Numbered from the stretch's first letter, positions 24,816-39,567 are shown. The stretch: 64,000 nt of DNA from Pisaster brevispinus (GCA_023634235.1 JAMKCF010000007.1:17676592-17740591), one strand, 5' to 3'. Numbers and translations are program-made. Notes: generated from the sequence alone by a model not told the origin.

Positions 24816-27800
24816 GTTTGCAGCTGAAGTACAGGTGGTTCCCACGGAGGAAACACCATCATGGCATTGGGTCCTGCCAATCATGTATCGGGGTATACAT
24901 ATCTAATCGTATTTGAGTAAAGCTTCTAGGACTAGTTGACATTCCCAAGCGTTGGGGATATGTTATTGATAGCTCCGTTGAAGTGTTTGTACCTTTTGGG
25001 GGAAAAAAACTACCGTGTTTTTTCTTTACTTTGTTCAGGGCTGTTTCTTATGAGAACGATGTTACTCCCACTTAGTCATAGCAAGTAACACACAGCCAAA
25101 TTCAGTAAGTTGTGTCATGCGACACTGTGCGTCAGATTGTGTTTGCTGTCTACTGAAGATATTTGAGGAACTGGCCCTGTACCTACCCTTGATGCCCGCG
25201 AGTTTGTATTTTAAGTTAAATAATGCTGCAACATATTGATCGCCGCGAGGCCTCCACGATGACAAGAAAATAAGATAAACAGGTAATCAACAAATATACA
25301 GAGCATCAATAATGAATCAGAAGACCCCCCTTTAACGTTGTTTTTACGTTCAATCTTCCAATTAATATGTGTACATAGGAGCCACGCGCTGCTGGCAAAA
25401 TCTGCAGACCGAAAAATTAAGAAGTCTTACACTACAGTGAGATTGGTTTGCAAAGACGGGAACCGCCTTAATTTAGAGCAAAGTGGCTCGTGCGGACATT
25501 TCAACCGGGCGTGGGTTTGATTTAAATGTTGGAGTTGGTTGCTGGGGGCTTTCTCTGTAAACCAGGTCACGCATTTCTACCAAACGTTACGACGTAACAC
25601 CTGACGGTCACCATCTTAAATGATCACCATCAAGTTCAATTTTAGTTTGTCGTCCGCGCGTTCAACTACTTTACGATGGGGATGATAATCATTTCGGGAC
25701 AGCTTCGTCACGATCTAAAGATAGAGCAGAAGTTGTATGACTCTTTTAACCTTTTTTTTTATTCATGAAAGTATGACCCAGGGGTGAAGCGAGCTGTCAC
25801 GTGTCAATGTTCACTGGCAGCAAACATTTTAAAATTCAAGAGAGTCGCCTGAGTTGGGCACGTACTATTTAGCATATCTCGGTCGGGTTCTTACCACGCA
25901 CTTGCTCACCTTAAATATACGTGATATCCATTCCTGTGTTTCTCTTACTCTTTCTCTTATAGCCAGATATCCAGGGAACCTGGCCATGAACTATATAGCA
26001 GCTGAACAGATGTTCCCAAAGTAGCACCTGCAAGTAGAGGTTCGATTGCACCTGGAACATATACCTGCATTGAAAAGGAGAATATTGAAAATAGTGATTC
26101 TATTGTATACTAAACCCCACGGTACCTGGAAACATGACTAATGCAGAGACTTCATCGTAGTCTTTCCATTGTTTTTTGGACATAGAAATTAGCAAGGGTA
26201 AGTGAGTATTGTTTGTGTTAGTTTAGTTCTTAAGATATTTTTGAAGCTTGCAATTCGTTCGCAAACCCATTATAGGTCCACAATTATTCAAAATAATCAA
26301 GTTCAAATAATTCCATTTAATTTTGTTTGTCAGATCAAGCATGAAATATAATATTATAAAAGCTTAAATGAAAACATAAAACACTTCAAAAACATACAAA
26401 TAAACAAACAAACAAAAAACACCCCAACACCCCAACAGGAAAAACAACACTAATAAACAAAACAGTAAAGTACATTCTCTGTTGGTTTTTTACTTTAAGT
26501 GTAAGTAACCAATAATATTGATGTTGTAATCTCATCAATTGTTGCAGTTATAGATAGGGAGGGTTTGTGTTAGCGAGAACCTAACGGTTCAAAATGGCAA
26601 AAACATAGACTGTTGAGAAATTGTAACAAAAACAGCCGTCGGCCAGTATTGACTGGTTCCTTTACCACACGTAAAGGTACTAAACATAAATTATTCAGAA
26701 AGTCAGATACTGTTGAACATTACTCGCATGAAAAATAATGCAAACAGTGAACCAGTAACTGTTGACTTAAATAGTATTTTACAAAACAAAAGGGAATGAA
26801 AAAATAACCAGCTTTCAGGCATACTCTTTATATTTGCTTGGTTTAGAGTTTCAAATAATAACAATTCATGGGTTAGACACACGCTAAAGGGATTGTTAAC
26901 ACTTTCATACCCCGCTGACAAAGTGCTTTTTGGATTTAACTCGAGTTTTGTACCTGCTCTCCTGCCATGACGTCAAAATGTTATTCTAGGTAACAGTGGC
27001 GTTATACAATATACTGACTTGTGATGTAGTTTCACTGTGCGTAATCAATACGAATGAGTCGAGATTCTGATGAAAATGATGATGATATGACTAATAACTT
27101 TGGCAAGTGCTGGATGTCACACAGTGCAGACGTCCAATAACTTCATTGTTATTAACATGTGCATAATAGTAGGCTATTAATTAAATCCAATCATATATAA
27201 ATAACAACATGCCGTCTGTTTTACAAAACAAGTTGTGATGTTTGCAGGCCTGGCGGGCAAAATTGATATATGATAGATTCATTTAATTACACTGAATAAA
27301 TAACAGGTCGGCAAATCTTATAAAAACAACACATGCTACAATATCGACGAGGAACACATTACTGGCTCATATCCGGCGACACGGACACGCCCACACCTAT
27401 AATAGACATGCACCGGTGGCTTTTATCAGGTCCCTGATGAAGAGCCACGCCGTGTTACATTGGCATAGTGCAGTGTTCAAAGAAGTGAATCGATCGGTAC
27501 GCTAGTCTAATTTCGTTGGATCGATGAAGGCCATACGACCAGGAATTCCTTCACTCCGACGAGCTAATAATCAACCTTGCCCTGCTCCTGACATACAAAT
27601 AGAGGAGGCCGATTAGCTCCTTCCACCCCCCCCCCCCCCCATTTCCAGCACTGTTGCTGCTGCATCGTTGATCATAAAACTAGAAGTGACTTACAGGATA
27701 ATGGGAACTCATAGTGGAAGTGTAGTGGGGCAGTGAAGACAACAGCATCTTGTTGTCCCGAACATATAAGATTTATACACACACAAAATATCAACAAAAA

Positions 27801-27975
27801 TCAAACAGCCTGACTTTTTGTATAGAATAACTCCTACATCTGAAATTATTTATGTCTTAATACCTACATTTAGGCGTAAAGCATTGTAAAACGTGTAGTG
27901 CTTTCCAAATTTGATGAACAAAAAGTACGCAACAGATTTCTATAGGAGTCGAACAATGGCCTTCTATAATGTAGA
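24816..27975. other. Non-coding stretch, no gene recognised
   Basis: A perfect TGACGTCA lies at 26968-26975 and a C15 run at about 27627-27641. No exon is supported. Confidence 0.4.
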
Positions 27976-27980
27976 CCATG

Positions 27981-28395
27981 CAGGGCTCGATTTCATAGAG
28001 CTGCTTAATTAAGCACAAAAGTCGCTAAGCACAAATCAATTTTGATTTACCAGAATTAGGTTACACTGCTAAAAACTGGGGTGTTAAAATTTACACCATG
28101 GGTGTTATCGAATACATATGTACATATTTACCCAAGTGAGAATCACAAATAGGTTGTGAGAATAACACCAACGTAATTGGGTTGGCAGAAATTAGTGTTA
28201 TTTTAACACACTATGATGTAAATTTATATTCTTTTCCTGGTGTCTATACATGACAACACCCATGGTGTCAACTTCAGAACCCCAGTGTACCAACCAAAAT
28301 ACTGTGTCACACTGTGACCGTGCATGGTTCCCTGCTAATTTATGTTTAGCAGAAATTTATTAAACGAACATTTCTGCAAATCTATGAAATTGGCT
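27981..28395. mobile_element. Foldback element, GGGCTCGATTTCATAGA termini, split by a nested insertion
   Basis: The left end CAGGGCTCGATTTCATAGA faces TCTATGAAATTGGCTTCC at the right end, and the subterminal GCTTAATTAAGCAC and TGCTAATTTATGTTTAGCAG words repeat in inverse. The element is interrupted by the smaller foldback element at 28063-28288. No coding capacity. It shares its outermost sequence with the 8985-9134 element. Confidence 0.75.
28063..28288. mobile_element. Nested foldback element, ACTGGGGTGTT termini
   Basis: ACTGGGGTGTTAAAATTTAC at the left faces TGGTGTCAACTTCAGAACCC then CAGTGT at the right; the two ends are imperfect reverse complements over about 24 bp. The interior repeats GGGTGTT, TTAACAC and GACAACACCCATGGTGTCAA in both orientations. 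It sits inside the outer element at 27981-28395, so it inserted later. Confidence 0.75.
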
Positions 28396-28399
28396 TCCA

Positions 28400-31300
28400 G
28401 TCTAGACTAGTATGAGACAACCTTCAGCTCACCCGAAACCTTTACATTATTATTATTACTATTTTGTTATAAATTTCTGGTAATCAAACAACAGAACCAA
28501 CATGCATTAATTTGTTTTGTGTTGTAGCGTCGCATTCTGTGCTCGCCTTATTGTAGAGTGCTGTTTGGTATTAACGAGTATTCATCGTTTTGAGAGGTGT
28601 ATGGTTGGTGTTTGATATGGAGACTAGTTGTTTGTTGAAGGTGCTAGTTTTCATGCGTCGGTTTGAGTTCTTGTGTGCCATCTGATGAATAATGTAAAAT
28701 TAATTAGCGTTAATTTGGTTTGAGTTGTCCGTTGCTAGTATGCGTATACTCGTACCGAATAAATGTCACACTGTTTCTAGTTCAATGTGGTTATTGATTA
28801 ACCGAGTTAATCAGTTTTCTGTTTTTCAATCGAATACTTGCAATACAAAAATTTAGACGGCAGAAAGTTTGCCCGCTTTTTTCGAAACAACGTATAAAGT
28901 AACGGTGTCTATTGGAAATATTTTTGAATATCGCCTCGTGGCACGTGCGTGTGTAAACCGCCGTAGCGCAAGCGGTGCATATTCCGTGTGGGTGAGTTAA
29001 CACAGTGCAAGTGATGTGAAATAACAAAACAATTGAACTGAACTGAGTGACAATTTAAAGTTTCTCCGATACAAAAGAATTGACAGGTGGTGGCGTTATC
29101 GGCGAGGGCGTTGACAACCAGACAAATGTAGACATGGGATTACTAAAACCTGTTTGCAGTCTGCTCGTTAATCAAATTAAAATAATATGCGAATAAATTC
29201 GGTTTTGAAAAATTGGAAGCGTCGTTTTTGTTGCCGTAATCGTGGTTTTACCCACCCCACCCCCGCAGCAAACATTTCAATGATTGAAGTAAATTACCAA
29301 TAATAAGAACAGATCTTCTCTTGGTCCAGGGATGTAAAAGCGAATTTAAAAAAAACACCTCTTTGGTGAAGAGCTAGGATGTTAAATTATTTTTGAACTA
29401 AGAAAAATAGATGGAATTTTTAAGAGGATGTGTCGTTAGCAGAGATCTGGAGCTGAGGACGAAAAGACCATCTCCCGCGGGTTTTTCGTTTGTAGTGGTT
29501 GGGTGGATAATTGGGCAGGTAATGATAGGGTGGTTCGAATGTGCGATTGTTGCGGAGGTGACTTTTGCCAAGTCTGTTTGCAGAGAGCACCTACATGTAC
29601 ATATACTACTATTTAGACATTGGTCCAATAGCTGAACTTAATACGATTTTTAACATCACAGCCGAGCCGCCAATGCTTGTCCAACTCAAGTTGGCTGTTG
29701 TTACCGTTTTGTTATGAAAACAAAGACAATTTTAAATCCGTGTCCATTTGTCAAATCGAAGTTGTTTTTCGAGAGCTGGATTTTCTCTTTCGTTTCCTTA
29801 ATTAGTTTACCTCAGATGGTAACCACCTGAAAGGAAAAAAGGTTCCTCTTTAAGATCAGTTAGATGTCTGCGAAGACATTGACTGGATGTGTGTTAACAG
29901 GAGGTCATAGTTGAAGCTACAATCCCGGCCATACCTCGTTTAGCCCCGGTCCCCGTTCAATGTTGGCTTTCGTTGCGCGGTCTGCTGCCCTGCATGGGTT
30001 AAACAACATTGGGCAGGGGAGCGGGGGAGGGTTTGTTTATTGTCACGTGACACAAGCATTTTGGCCAGGAGGACTGTAGTTTTGGTGTACACTTTGTACG
30101 TATGATTGCACACCCTGGCTGATGCAAATGTTTGCTGAGTTCGAGCTATAGAGTTACTACAAATTATGCATTCGTTCCAGAGTTTTACAACCGACAGGTT
30201 GCATGGTCTACAGGATCACGTTTATTGTAATGGAGATACGATCGTAGTTGTGAGTCTATTTTCTCGTTCCAGCTACACTTACTCACTGTATGTTCGTCCA
30301 GACTGTAAACAATAGTGTCATTTGGATCAGTGCACCGTTTTTAGGAAAGTATCAGACTTCAATATGAGAATCAATAATTATTTATGACATTTAAGCATGA
30401 CCAAGTTTTGCAGCAAATCGTATTATTTGCTTACTGGGTTATGTATTTCGTATCAGCCTATATGTGCATCTGTATAAGCGATGTTGACATTTTTCTTCAG
30501 TTGAATTATTTATTAGGTGTTCTGAGTGAAGCTTAGAACACTTCTTGTTTTTGTTCGTTTTTTATTTCCTCTATTCAGAAAAATTGTATGTTTCTTTATT
30601 CGTAACAACATACAACTTGTGGCACTTTTAGTATTCGGAGTTAGATATTGCCATAAAATGCACTTAGGTTTGTAACCTTTTGTTGAAACCATCTTGACGG
30701 TAAGTGGTAACCATAATGCTCAACACATTGCATCGATCCGCAATGCACATAGTCGCCGTGCTCAGCAGTCACCATGATATTCATACAATGCCCTTCGGAG
30801 CCCCAACCCTACACAATGTCAATTCTCAGCACCGATCTTCCTCCTCGTAGGCGTATCAGATGGACCAAGAAAACATTTCACGACCCACTCACTACATTTT
30901 CGGTCTAAAATCCTGCAGATTACCCGGTACTCACGAAGAGAGCCGTATCCACGTACGGTTTCCCAGGGACCCTTATAATACAACTCTTAACGTGTTAGTC
31001 GTAATGCCTTCGCACGGCTACCTGTTTATAAGAAAAGTGGCATCGAACTCGTAGCAACCTCTTCACACACACCTTGAGTTCTCTGAAATCATGGCCTATT
31101 TATAATATTTCTTGCAAGTTTGGGGACGCGGTCATAATGCCTGGATTGATGAGGTGCAATTATGCATCATTATCACTTTGCCTTCGGGCGTACGATCTTA
31201 GCTAGAAGTGGGGAAAGTATATCAGCATATCTTATTTCTCTGTACACAATAGCTATTAATGGAAACCAGACGATCAGACGGGCCTAAATGCGGCTCAGTA

Positions 31301-33595
31301 AGGATTTTAGGCGCCAACTTTGTACTTGTAGACAAATTCGAGGCCATGTGCGCATGACATACGTTGGACAAATAATCAGCCAGCAGGGTAGTCCAAGTAT
31401 TTATAAACATAAATACATAATCAGTGCATACAGTCACGTCTTTGCAAATTAAAATGTGCACTCTCGTAATTATATGCACACAGCTTAGAATATGTAGAAC
31501 AAAGTTGACAAGATAATTGTACCTCATCATTCGACCCTGTAGCAGAGTCTTTCTCAAAGACCTTCTCATTTAAGACCTAGAGGAAGCTCTGCTGGACTTG
31601 AATCGTGATGTCAATATTCTCTTCTATTTTTCCTTCTTCAAATGAACACTTATAGGCCCCTTAGGTTGGTAAACAGTATGCTGAACTAACTCTACTTTCG
31701 CAGTTAGCAACTTGACAAAGAAGTTGCGTAACAACAAATCTCAAAAATTGCCAAGCAGAGCGAGAAACATTTATAGTTTTAAGTAAAATAATACGTTTTA
31801 GGACGAAACACGGAATTTTCAATCTCCATGAAACATCAATTGACCATATTTTTGACCGCATCAGGGCGCTGTCATCAGGGAATGTCTTGCGTCACAATAG
31901 CAGATTTAGCTTATTATAATTGCCTGTTTGTAGTTTTCTTGCACCAGAAATACATAAAAAATAGCAATAAAAAAGTGAAAAAACCTTGTTTGTTTACTTG
32001 TTTTTCATCATGTGAAATTTATCCACATACGCCCTCACGTGGTCAAAAATACGGCGAATTATTGTAAATCTGAAAGCTCACCCATCATAAAATTCATAAC
32101 ACCAATCTTCAAGTAAAATACTTTGATCTTTAATTTAACAAATGCCAAAGAGGGTCTCAAGGTCAAATTGAGTTTTAAGAACATCAATTTCCAATATATT
32201 GTTGGAGTCATTTTCCGATAAATGGAGTCTCTATTTTTCCGTTTATATATCGAAGCCGGTGTAAAATGTCACTGTGTATGGTGCCCTTCAGGTACAACTG
32301 TTGGGAAACTGCAAAAAAAATCTCCAGTGGAAAAACAGATGACCAGGCCCGCCTTCCTGGTGTCCTTGATCCCATGATGATTATTTAATCGGGGCCCGGC
32401 GCGCACAACATTAATGTCAACACGGTTCCAGAAAAGGTCTTTCCCAAGTCCCACACATCTTATGACACGCTTCACTGACATTCAGTGATGTATAGGCATG
32501 TCTGATGTGCCGCCATTATCAGCACATAATGCTATTTCAAAGCGCACTCATCGTCAGTTTGTGAGTTAGTACCCTCGATCCCATGCAGAAAGTTAAAGGC
32601 GAAATGTATGCAATGCCAAGTAAACTGCCTGCCATGAAACACCATTAGTCCTCCAGATAAGTGTAACGATTTTTCGTCCTATAGATTTGCGGTAAAAGCA
32701 TGGCACTTGGTACTCATATATTATATTGTACCAAAACATGAACAATTATATAATAGTACAATGTCTAAAATGGCCTGCATCGGAAGCAATTTGTTCAAAA
32801 TCGCCTCCATTTCATGAATCCTACGTCAAGATTTTGAGCTGATCAAATAGGTCAAAAGTTTGTCTATGTGACAAGTTGAATGATCTATAGTTTAAAAAAG
32901 AAACGATCGTCAAAAGTAACACGAGCGTACCATAGGTTTGCCATTTTCAAAATGGTAGCCCTTTCTCCCGAAAAAAATACACATATCGTTATTGGAGAAG
33001 TATAACAAATCTATAATCTTCATTTGGTGTGAACGATTTGATTAGTCTAGCTTTAAAAAAATGCAAATCTTGTTGAGCTTACGCCAGAACCGACTTTATA
33101 TCATCACATGACTTACCACCGCACCTTTAAACGTAGTAATTGGTAAATTTGTACTCACTATACCCGCCATTTTAACCCTAACAACTTCTAGGGGCAACAA
33201 GCTCATCGTGCCAATGTTACTTCAAATAATAATATTACGAAAGAAAAAAACCCACATTTATTGGGAAATGTTGTGGACATATCACAAAAGAAGCCATCAT
33301 GCCAGTATGTTGACATTAAGGTATCCTCTGTGCCAATTTATTTCTTAATCACATTTCAAGGATATGCTAGGCCAAGCAAAAGACTCGGGGATGAGCCTCG
33401 TTCCCCACGGCTATGCGGGGAGGAAGCCGCTAACTTGACGGTCGATTTAAGCAGTCTGCCCCAATGCTAATTAAGCCGTGTTTACCATGTGTCGTGGAGA
33501 GTCTTCTGTTTTTTCAAAAAGCACACGTGAATTCTAAAAGAAAAAAAAGAAAAAAAAAGATAGGGGTATTTTTAATGCAACAAAACATCGTGAGT
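28400..33595. other. Long non-coding stretch
   Basis: No coding exon, RNA gene or clear repeat boundary is supported. Isolated open frames of 60-115 codons (for example 31222-31569, minus) lack domain content. Confidence 0.4.
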
Positions 33596-33599
33596 GTTG

Positions 33600-33775
33600 G
33601 GTGGTATGTGACGTCGCAAGGTCTGGTGACGTCAATCGTGATTTGGCGGGGAAGCGAAGGAGGAGATATTGCATTCAGCGAACGCGGGAAAACGTTTATT
33701 GCGGATGGATGAACTAAACGGACTCGGCGCTGGAACGGAGTCAAATTTTGGGCGCGCGGTTTTCATTTTGAGTTT
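33600..33775. promoter_or_regulatory. CpG-rich promoter-like patch with CRE and E2F-like sites
   Basis: A local rise in CpG and G+C against AT-rich surroundings. It contains a perfect CRE TGACGTCA (33627-33634), an E2F-like TTTGGCGGG (33642-33650) eight bases later, and GGGCGCGCGG near 33750. This is a plausible core promoter or enhancer, but no first exon is evident downstream. Confidence 0.3.
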
Positions 33776-36355
33776 ACTGGGTTAATCAATCATGAATTTG
33801 AATGCTATGATCCACTGAAGTGCATTCAAGTATAGGGGGTGTGCTATTTTAGTATCTTAGAAATGTGTGTCACCGGGTGAAAAATATTTATAGTTTTTAT
33901 AGTCTAGTCTCCAAGTCAGCGGTCGTTTTTTGTAACATTTGGGATTCAAACCAAAGTGAAACGGCAGTGTTGCTTGCAGGAACCTTTATTGGCTAAATTG
34001 AAACTGCAAACTTCTGTTTGGACCCGATTGTATAATAATTGTTCTCATATTGGAGATAACAGTGAATTTCCTTGTTCTAATACGTTTGTATTTGTTCTTC
34101 CTCTTCTTTTAATATTATGTTTACCAACATTTTATCTCATTATTCAAGCGCTCCGTAAGTTAATACTCGCCTCATAACTAAAACCTTTTAAACGATGCAA
34201 CTATTTTTGCACATCGTGTCAGCAGTCGCCAGTGCCGCCTACAACCTACTTCTAAAAAAAACCTAATTTATGCTCAATTATTTCACAGATTAAACCAAAG
34301 GGAACGTTTATACACAAGTCATTGACATAAAGACTGCAGCCTATTCTATTGCAACAAGAGGAAATTCCTACTGTGTTAGTACTTAATAACCAGGACGATT
34401 CCTTTCAGTAAGAATCTCCCGAATTCTGAAATCTACTCAGCGGCAGTTGAATAAAGAGCCCAGGCAAGTTCTCGAGAATAAATGTACACGCCTGCCACCC
34501 CCCCCCCCGTCCCGATGGCGATTCTTATAAGATTTGAACGAAATGGACATAATTTACATGCATTATTTGACAAGCTATGTCCCCTCCATAATAACACACA
34601 GGCCAATGCACAGGCGCAGGCAGGATATTAAACGAATTACACTTGATTTGCGGAGCAGGATTGGAACAAACAACGTCATCAGAGAGTCGGGGAGAAACGC
34701 GTTTGGAGACGGTTTGAATTCGTTATCACCCCCCCCCTTTTTTTCCCCTCCCAGGCCTTATGTCCCCATCTCGCTGTACCTGGTCATTAGTTGCTATTTT
34801 TAATATATGTTGTATGATAGATGTTCCGGGTTGACATTTCAATTTCTATCAGTCCAGCGTGTACTTTTACGGATTTTTTTTTTTTTTTTTTTATTATACA
34901 GACCCGTTGTCATTGCGGGGGATTTTAATTACGGTCTCTCCGCTCTCATGGCAGACGGATGCTAGTGACGCGCTCACAACAATATTTGTCCCTGCATTGT
35001 GATCACTTCGGAGTCAGGGCTTGACCCGGGGTCGGGTGCGTGTTGAACTCCAGGCAGTGTTCTTCAAATCAGGTTCTGCTGTTATCAGAACTCGATTTCA
35101 CCGTAAGGTTCATTTCGACACGAACTACATGTGCGTTGAACCAGTAAGTTGCTGCATCACGCGACTTTTGACTTATTACAAAGAACAGGAAAAAACACGT
35201 ATGTTTAAAGGTATATACACAGGATCGGTGGAGCTGAAAATATAGTCGTAGAGAGTGTTAATGTTTTGTGTGATTTAGCATGTAAATGAAATAACAAGCC
35301 TGTGAAAAATTGGGCTCAATCGTTTGTTTGGGTGAGAGAAAACAGTGAAAACATGCACAATTTGCATATAAGCACAATGTCCGTAATACTGTGGTTCCAA
35401 CTGAAATCAGCCGTTGCTGTTTTTTTTATTTTTAGATTTTCAGATACAGTTCTGTTTTGATTATAACTGCATTTCAGAGGGAAATATTTTGACAAAATAA
35501 CATAATACTAGTTAATACATTCACAAATACACAAATGGTTCTAGTATGAACTTCATAATAAGTAGGCTTTCGTACTAAAAGTTAATCGGTAACGTTTTTT
35601 ATCCGTACCAAACCTGTATAATACCCTTGAAATGGTCTGTTAGAGCAGAGCAAGGGGGTCCAAAACTATTGTGCGTGGAACAAGTAGTACTAGTAACTTG
35701 GCACATACAACATCAACTTTATCACCCCCCCCCCCATTCTGAGTCCAAGAGAACCACTATAGCCCAGGTCAGTATTCATAGTTTGTGAATGAGGCGAAAG
35801 AATGCACCTATTGTCAAAAGTATACGGTTCTCAGGACACGTCCAGAGCGTGCACACTCTTGACACGGACAAAATAAGATCACTTCCAGTTTATGAATCAT
35901 GCTAGCCCGTCCGTAAACTGGACGGTGACCAGGGAGCGTTGCACTGTTCCAACATGATCAGCAACGACATCAAATCAATTATTGTATTCTTGATGCGTTT
36001 GACCGGAGCGACACACATGATCGTGATCGTAACACAAGCCTCGAGCGTTGCACTATTAAAACTCTGTTTTTTAAAACTGATATACCGAGAACCGGATCGT
36101 GCTCGGGAGTGCTCGTTACACGGACTGAACAGTTGCCTCGTTAGTTCTACATGGACGAAGTGATCCAATCTGCAAGTGTGCTTGCCAGTATTATTTACCT
36201 GTTCAGTCAGGCACGAATTGCACATTTTGTTCGTCAAAGTCAGGTTTGTATCGTGAGATTGTCATGTCGCCCGTATGCCATATAAATTGTTGTTTGTGAT
36301 TTCTATTTTTAACAACAAGGACGATTCGTTTTTGATGGTACGGTGTGCAAATTTT
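33776..36355. other. Non-coding stretch with several homopolymers
   Basis: C-runs near 34498-34508, 34729-34737 (followed by T7) and 35726-35736, and a T19 run at 34874-34892. No exon is supported. Confidence 0.4.
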
Positions 36356-36560
36356 ATAATGGTCGACCAGTTGAGATCACCGGACTCCGGCTCTGGTGTT
36401 TCTGATCAGCAGAGTGTGGGTTTCAGTCCCGGTCGTAGCACTCGTGTCCTTGAGCAAGATACTTGCTTTGTCCTTCGGATGGGACATTAAGCCGTAGGTC
36501 CCGTGTACTAGGATCGGTTGTGCAAGTAAAAGAACCGCATTTATCGTAGAGAGTGGTTCA
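36355..36560 (+). mobile_element. Second SINE family, tRNA-type head with a conserved core
   Basis: The head GGTCGACCAGTTGAGATCAC...GGGTTTCAGTCCCGG has A-box and B-box-like words of a tRNA-derived pol III promoter. It is followed by GTGTCCTTGAGCAAGATACT and CCTTCGGATGGGACATTAAG then GCCGTAGGTCCCGTGT. From memory, the last two words are the core of SINEs found in many marine invertebrates; the family name would need a repeat library. Only one copy is seen here. The 3' end near 36560 has no clear tail. Confidence 0.65.
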
Positions 36561-39560
36561 CATATATAGCAAGCACCCATGTTTACAGGTTTCCTCAGGC
36601 TTACAAGCTACAGTGATTAAGTTCACTTATAATGCATGGTTTCATTACCAGAGCGTAATTAAATAACCATTATAACAATACTATTAATAAACAATATTTC
36701 TGCACCGAATTGAAGGTCTGCGGCGGTTCTCCAGTTTTCATTGTCAATTTACCTCATAAGACACTGAAACAACTCATAAATTATTTGTTAACTTTTGCAT
36801 TATTTTCTGTGACTCCTGACGACTCCTTTTCAGTCTGGCACTGAACTGATTTGGTACCCCCCCCCCCTCCTTTTCCATTTCTTTTCCCTCTGGTAGCTTA
36901 ATAACTTTATAACTCCAGTGTGTAAATAGGGACAATTGGTCCCACGTGATGGCTAAAAGGCAGAGGGTCTACACGCACTGTCAAACCTTTCAGAAGAGTT
37001 TCTTGATTAATCAAATTAATTAATTTTGGACCTGACGTATATGGATGGCTAATATCCGTAAGAATCAGCCATCGGGGATTTTCCTTCAAGATCGGCCATG
37101 TGATTTTAATACAGGATGTGCCGCTCAAAGGCTGTACACAACATTGGCAAGATTGAAAGTATAATAAACATTCACATATATGTTCACATCACCCCTACAT
37201 TTTGAAGAAGTCCAATTTGGAAATGTCCCATGAAATACTTTTGCTTGAATTTGTGCGGATTTTCTTTTTGTTTTTAAAGGCAACGATAGTTTTTTTTATC
37301 TCGTAACAGAAACCCTAAGTTTGAAAACAATGAATTTTTTTAAATAGTGTCACTAGTTTTCCTTGTGAGTCCTATGAGCGGTTGGAATTGGGCGTAATTT
37401 GGTTTGTTATTCCACTGATCTTTCAGGACTGTTGTCCACTATATTATGCTTTTAACATTTTCAGTGACTTTCCAGCGCAGTGCACAGTTGACATATCCTT
37501 TACTAGTCTGTCAGCATTTTGTCTAGCTTTTATCCGAATTGTTTTCATTCATTATTGGTATTCGTACGTAATTTGATTTCGAAATATTGGGAATCTTTTT
37601 ATACGCATTTCCCCCATTTTTTTAAATGTAGCTTTGGTTTGAGTTTCGATAAATAGAGGCCCAAATCCTATGATGTGGCACGGCTTATAACTTAACTTAA
37701 ACGTACAGACTTTATGCGCATGACGTCATTTGATTTAGGGTGCCCTCGGCTAGAGGTCAAAAGAAAATTGCTGATTGGCCCAGCATGTGTGCAGCGCGAT
37801 CGTACATGTGAGTTTTCATTTTTTCCACTGTTTCATCAATAACCTCCAAGGTGGCGTTGGGATGACGTCAGTGCATAATTAAGGGCTCTTGCGATTCAAA
37901 CAGCTCAGAAACACTGGGTGGTGAACATTAGTGTGTTCATGTGCAGGCGTATAGCTTAGAATGCAATTACAATTTATCCATAATAAAACCCACGCAAACT
38001 ACTCGAAATAACTGCTTCGCAGGGTCAGCGACCACTGCGGCAAAACACACGTATATAAATATAGAAAAAATCTTACGGAATAAGCTCCCCAGAGGGACAA
38101 CACCTCAACAATCAAACACTAGAGAAGGTATTCATATTCAAAGAGAACCAACTTTTGCATTATTTGATATCTTCCTTGCATTAACGGTATAACATTGGGC
38201 AAGCATTCCATACGAATTGTAGACCTGAGAACAAGAGATGTCAACACAATGTAGGGACTTGAAACACTATGTGGGCTTACACACGTCCACACAGTGTTTT
38301 CACCAACGTTGAAGAATATCTTGTTTTCCCATAAGCGCACAGAGCAAAGTATGTCAGAAAGCCCAGAGTGTATGCAATACAGAGCTGTAATGCGGGTGTT
38401 TTGGAGTACATATTTAAACTTTTGGACGTTTCTTAAAGTCAGGGTGTACTTTCGGTAATTAGTCCACAAGTTAACGACTATAAAAATTTACTTGGTAAAG
38501 ATCACTAAAGAGCTGTTGGTATTATAAAACATTGTAAGAAACGACCTCCTTTGTAGTAATGTAGTTTTAGAGAGAGAAAAAAGAAGACACCAGAGAGGAG
38601 AAATGTTGCTCGAAACCCACAGTTCCTTTGTTGGATTTGCCGTATTCAAAATTAGAACTGATGGAAGTCTGCAAACTCTCTGACGGATCAAAATTGAACC
38701 TATCTTTAAAATACTGTATATCTAGTTTTACGGCGTTTGGCGGCCAAGCTTTCCACCAAACAAGTCGATGAGACGTGAGTTTGACCCGTGACCCATCACT
38801 CATAGCTGGAATTATTGAATGTAGAGCTCGTTGAAGGTCACGTGCAAGCGTCTTAATTGGGCGCGAGTAATAATGTTCAGAGCTCATTAATTACGCAACT
38901 AGTTCGAGTGTAGATTAAAGGGAAATAGATCGATGGCTTGAATTGATCGTGAAATAAATACGACAAAGTTGACATGCTGGGATTGTTTAATAAACAATGA
39001 TTAGCTTTTCCCAGTTTTTTTATTTATTTATTTGTTATTGTTGAACTTAAACCATTATGTTAGTAGAAATCTGCATCAGTCCTTCTTGTAAATTTGTTTT
39101 ATATTTGTTATTTTATTGAGCATGGAAATCATGCCCAGCTCATGATTTTAAGGAGGCGTAACTTGCATCAAGTCCTACTAGATTGATTTGATAAATGTAT
39201 GATTATACTGCATTATAACGATTTCAATGTGCCACTATGATTGTGGAAAAGACATTTGGAATCAATGAACAAGGGCTAATCAGAGAAGCAGACATTTTAA
39301 AAACGCCAAACTGGTATGTGCTTTACCTTGATTCAAAGGGACTGTGTGTACCCGATTGTGATTTAACTTCCCTGGATGCAGAGAGACTAAGAATAGCAGC
39401 ATAAATGCCAACCCCGCTAAAGCTGTGCCCTATCTTGATTCAAAGAAATTAAATAATTAAGTTCAATATATAAACCCTTGTTTATATTACACTTTTGCTA
39501 CAAATCAGTACAAATAATGTACGTTTTTACAAGCATTTCGGGAGAATTTGGACTTTAAGA
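36561..39560. other. Non-coding stretch with two CRE octamers
   Basis: Perfect TGACGTCA at 37721-37728 and 37863-37870, 142 bp apart, and a C11 run near 36857. No exon is supported. Confidence 0.4.
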
Positions 39561-39567
39561 AACTAAT

